The translations under genes and the position numbers were made by a program. A stretch of 64,000 nt of DNA from Luscinia megarhynchos. Lineage: Eukaryota > Chordata > Aves > Passeriformes > Turdidae. The stretch spans positions 75,767,405-75,831,404 of the forward strand of contig JAPFBE010000002.1 of assembly GCA_034336665.1 (NCBI GenBank). Reading direction: 5' to 3'. Shown here piece after piece: positions 62,307 through 64,000 of this stretch. The notes beneath the pieces were generated by a model that had not been told where the DNA came from, made no database searches, and worked only from the letters and a program-made list of their open reading frames with translations. How positions within the stretch are numbered: position 1 is the stretch's first letter; the number at the start of each line of letters is the position of its first letter.

Positions 62307-64000
62307 TACATCTCAGTTTCAGCCTCCACTTCTTTAATCTATCTCTGTTTTGGAGGCAATAGCTACAAAAAAACATTCAAGCTGTCTTGGAATACAAAAC
62401 ACACCTCATTAGCAACAAAGACAGATATGAACATTTACTTTGAGGCCGTGCTGGCTTTGCACTCACTTCAAAGCAGAGTTCAAAGCCCTCATCCTGATAA
62501 AAGTACTAATGACAAGATTGCAGAAGCATTCAATGCACTCAGCAAAGGCCAGGTTTTTTAACATGTTCTATTCCCATTTGGGTGACAGATAAGTGCTTAA
62601 ATTCTCAGAGAGCTCTCTGTATTAGCTAGTGAGTTGCTGAAAATCTGGAGATTATTATGCCACTGGTTGCTAAACAATTCTGAGTGTCTGCCATTTATTA
62701 TCAGGGCTGTCTGGCAGGTAAAGCCTTGTGAAAATGGAGCCCCTTATAAAATTTTACCAAGTGAACTCTTAAGTCTCTTCCAGTCTCACTTTCTATCATT
62801 TCTATTGTCTAAGGAAATTTAGCCCTGAAATTAAAATTTTCTCTAAACAGATTGATGTCTGCTTGCCTTTATGATTTTTTGTATAATCAATGAAATTATA
62901 AAAAATATTCTATTTTCAGAAAACTGTTTTCTGTTTTGCAGATGTAAACCATTGAAAGTGCAATCATTTATTTTCTATAACACTGTTTTATTTTGAATAT
63001 TTCTTCTCCTCAATATAATCCAAATGTTTTTCACTTTAATCTTAGTATACTGGTGATTATTTAAGTGAGGCCTGATTTGACCACCACTGTACACATATAA
63101 TGAAATGAACATCCACTTTTTTCTATTAAAATTGTCATATAAATATTTCAGTAGACATTAATCAGTGCTCCCTTCCTCCACAATTCAGCTCCAGATAACT
63201 TGTTCTGGAGGTGGAAATGGGCTTCAGAAAGATCCTACCAAAATACAAGTGGCAAGTTATCTCCTATCTTTACGTATTTGTCTTTGCTTAATTTTATACT
63301 TTTCACATAAGACACAGCTGAATTCCGAGTTTTTGATTATCATAATTGACTGGCAGCATTTGTACCAGCTCATATATTTATGGAGACACTTTCCTTTGGC
63401 TTGTTATGTTGCTTAGTGGGAAACTGAATTAATCTGATCTAGATATATAAAAGCATTGGTATGGTTGCTTGGTGTTCAAAATCAAAATCAAAATTAGCTG
63501 TGGATCAGAGCTCAAGAGCAGGAGGCCAAGTGATTTGCAATATTGTGGGTCTCATTTTTTGCCAGGTCTTGGCTTAGAGCTAGGCAAATAGCAGCCACAT
63601 TTTTAAGCATCTCAAAACTATTAATCAAAGAAGATCAAGTGCTTTAGCCAGTTGCCAGATGATAGCAGTGATAGCACAAATGTGTTATTGAAAAATCAGT
63701 GCTGACATAGGACAAAGTCTACACACAAGTACTATAGTGGAGGGGGAAAGACTCCTAGACATATATACATCTATATACCCCAATAAAAAATCTTATGAAT
63801 CAGAATTAAATATAAATCAAATGACAGGTTTTTCAGATGTGGGTTTGAAAGGGCTGCCCATATATTAGGTTACCCCTAAAGACTTACAGATAGGTACTTT
63901 GACACTGTTGGGATGACTAGGAGAAATTAGATTTGTGCAGACGTTTCTTTATAGCACATGGACAAGTCTAGATGCTTCTCATATCTGTGAGAAAGACACA

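Larger units (their letters stand above)
57389..64000. other. Unique AT-rich non-coding DNA to the window end
   Basis: No gene is established. It contains a perfect 13-bp duplication (57747-57772), a triple GGCACTAA repeat (57890-57922) and a T/G-rich tract (62181-62306) that creates the start of a 122-codon open stretch at 62193-62561. Nothing else is recognised. Confidence 0.5.

Noticed and set aside
62193..62561. 122-codon open stretch with a Phe/Cys-rich start and a more protein-like C-terminal half
   Set aside because: The start is low-complexity DNA. The C-terminal half ends at a poor donor (CAG|GTTTTT) followed at once by a stop, and no family was recognised.
1..64000. CRISPR array, bacterial operon, tRNA, rRNA or U6-type genes
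   Set aside because: No regularly spaced direct repeats, no operon-like coding density and no conserved RNA gene signature were seen on either strand by reading. A tRNAscan or Infernal run would be needed to exclude small RNAs fully.

Overview
The window looks like AT-rich, CpG-poor nuclear DNA from a bird. The evidence is ten fragments of the CR1 LINE, the dominant avian non-LTR retrotransposon, several with the avian-type 3' end (degenerate ATTCTGTG-like octamers). Two further blocks read like bird endogenous-retrovirus LTRs. A passerine is a reasonable guess from the LTR types, but this was recalled and not tested by a search. There is no bacterial, plasmid or viral gene organisation. No protein-coding gene could be established. 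The long open frames fall inside CR1, lie antisense to it, sit in low-complexity DNA, or are no longer than expected by chance in about 37% GC DNA.

Layout. 1-6 kb: unique AT-rich DNA with two antisense CR1 3' fragments (672-835, 2948-3195) and a (TG)n tract. 6-8 kb: a sense CR1 reverse-transcriptase fragment (6003-6815), then an antisense LTR (7488-7895). 8-21 kb: unique DNA with an antisense CR1 (14672-15222), a (CAAAAA)n tract (16442-16527), a Cys-rich open stretch behind a splice-acceptor-like site (18329-18627, minus), a sense CR1 (18748-19175) and a second antisense LTR (20582-21111). 21-42 kb: mostly unique DNA with two GC-richer islands (near 24.9 and 26.2 kb), two pairs of short hairpins (25428-25499, 34241-34282), an antisense CR1 (28625-29123) and a short CR1 tail (39101-39228). 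43 kb: a CR1 tail running into a decayed AT-rich pentamer repeat. 44-54 kb: the longest stretch without a recognised transposon. 54.4-57.4 kb: two head-to-tail sense CR1 copies, one with an internal deletion. 57-64 kb: unique AT-rich DNA with short duplications and a T/G-rich tract.

The best reading is an intergenic or deep intronic segment shaped by old CR1 and LTR insertions and by slippage. I found no new multi-gene system. The items worth checking are possible exons (18.3 kb minus, 22.4 kb minus, 37.1 kb plus, 49.7 kb plus), the hairpin pairs and the unexplained GC-rich islands. All are weak by sequence alone, because chance exon-like segments are common in bird introns.
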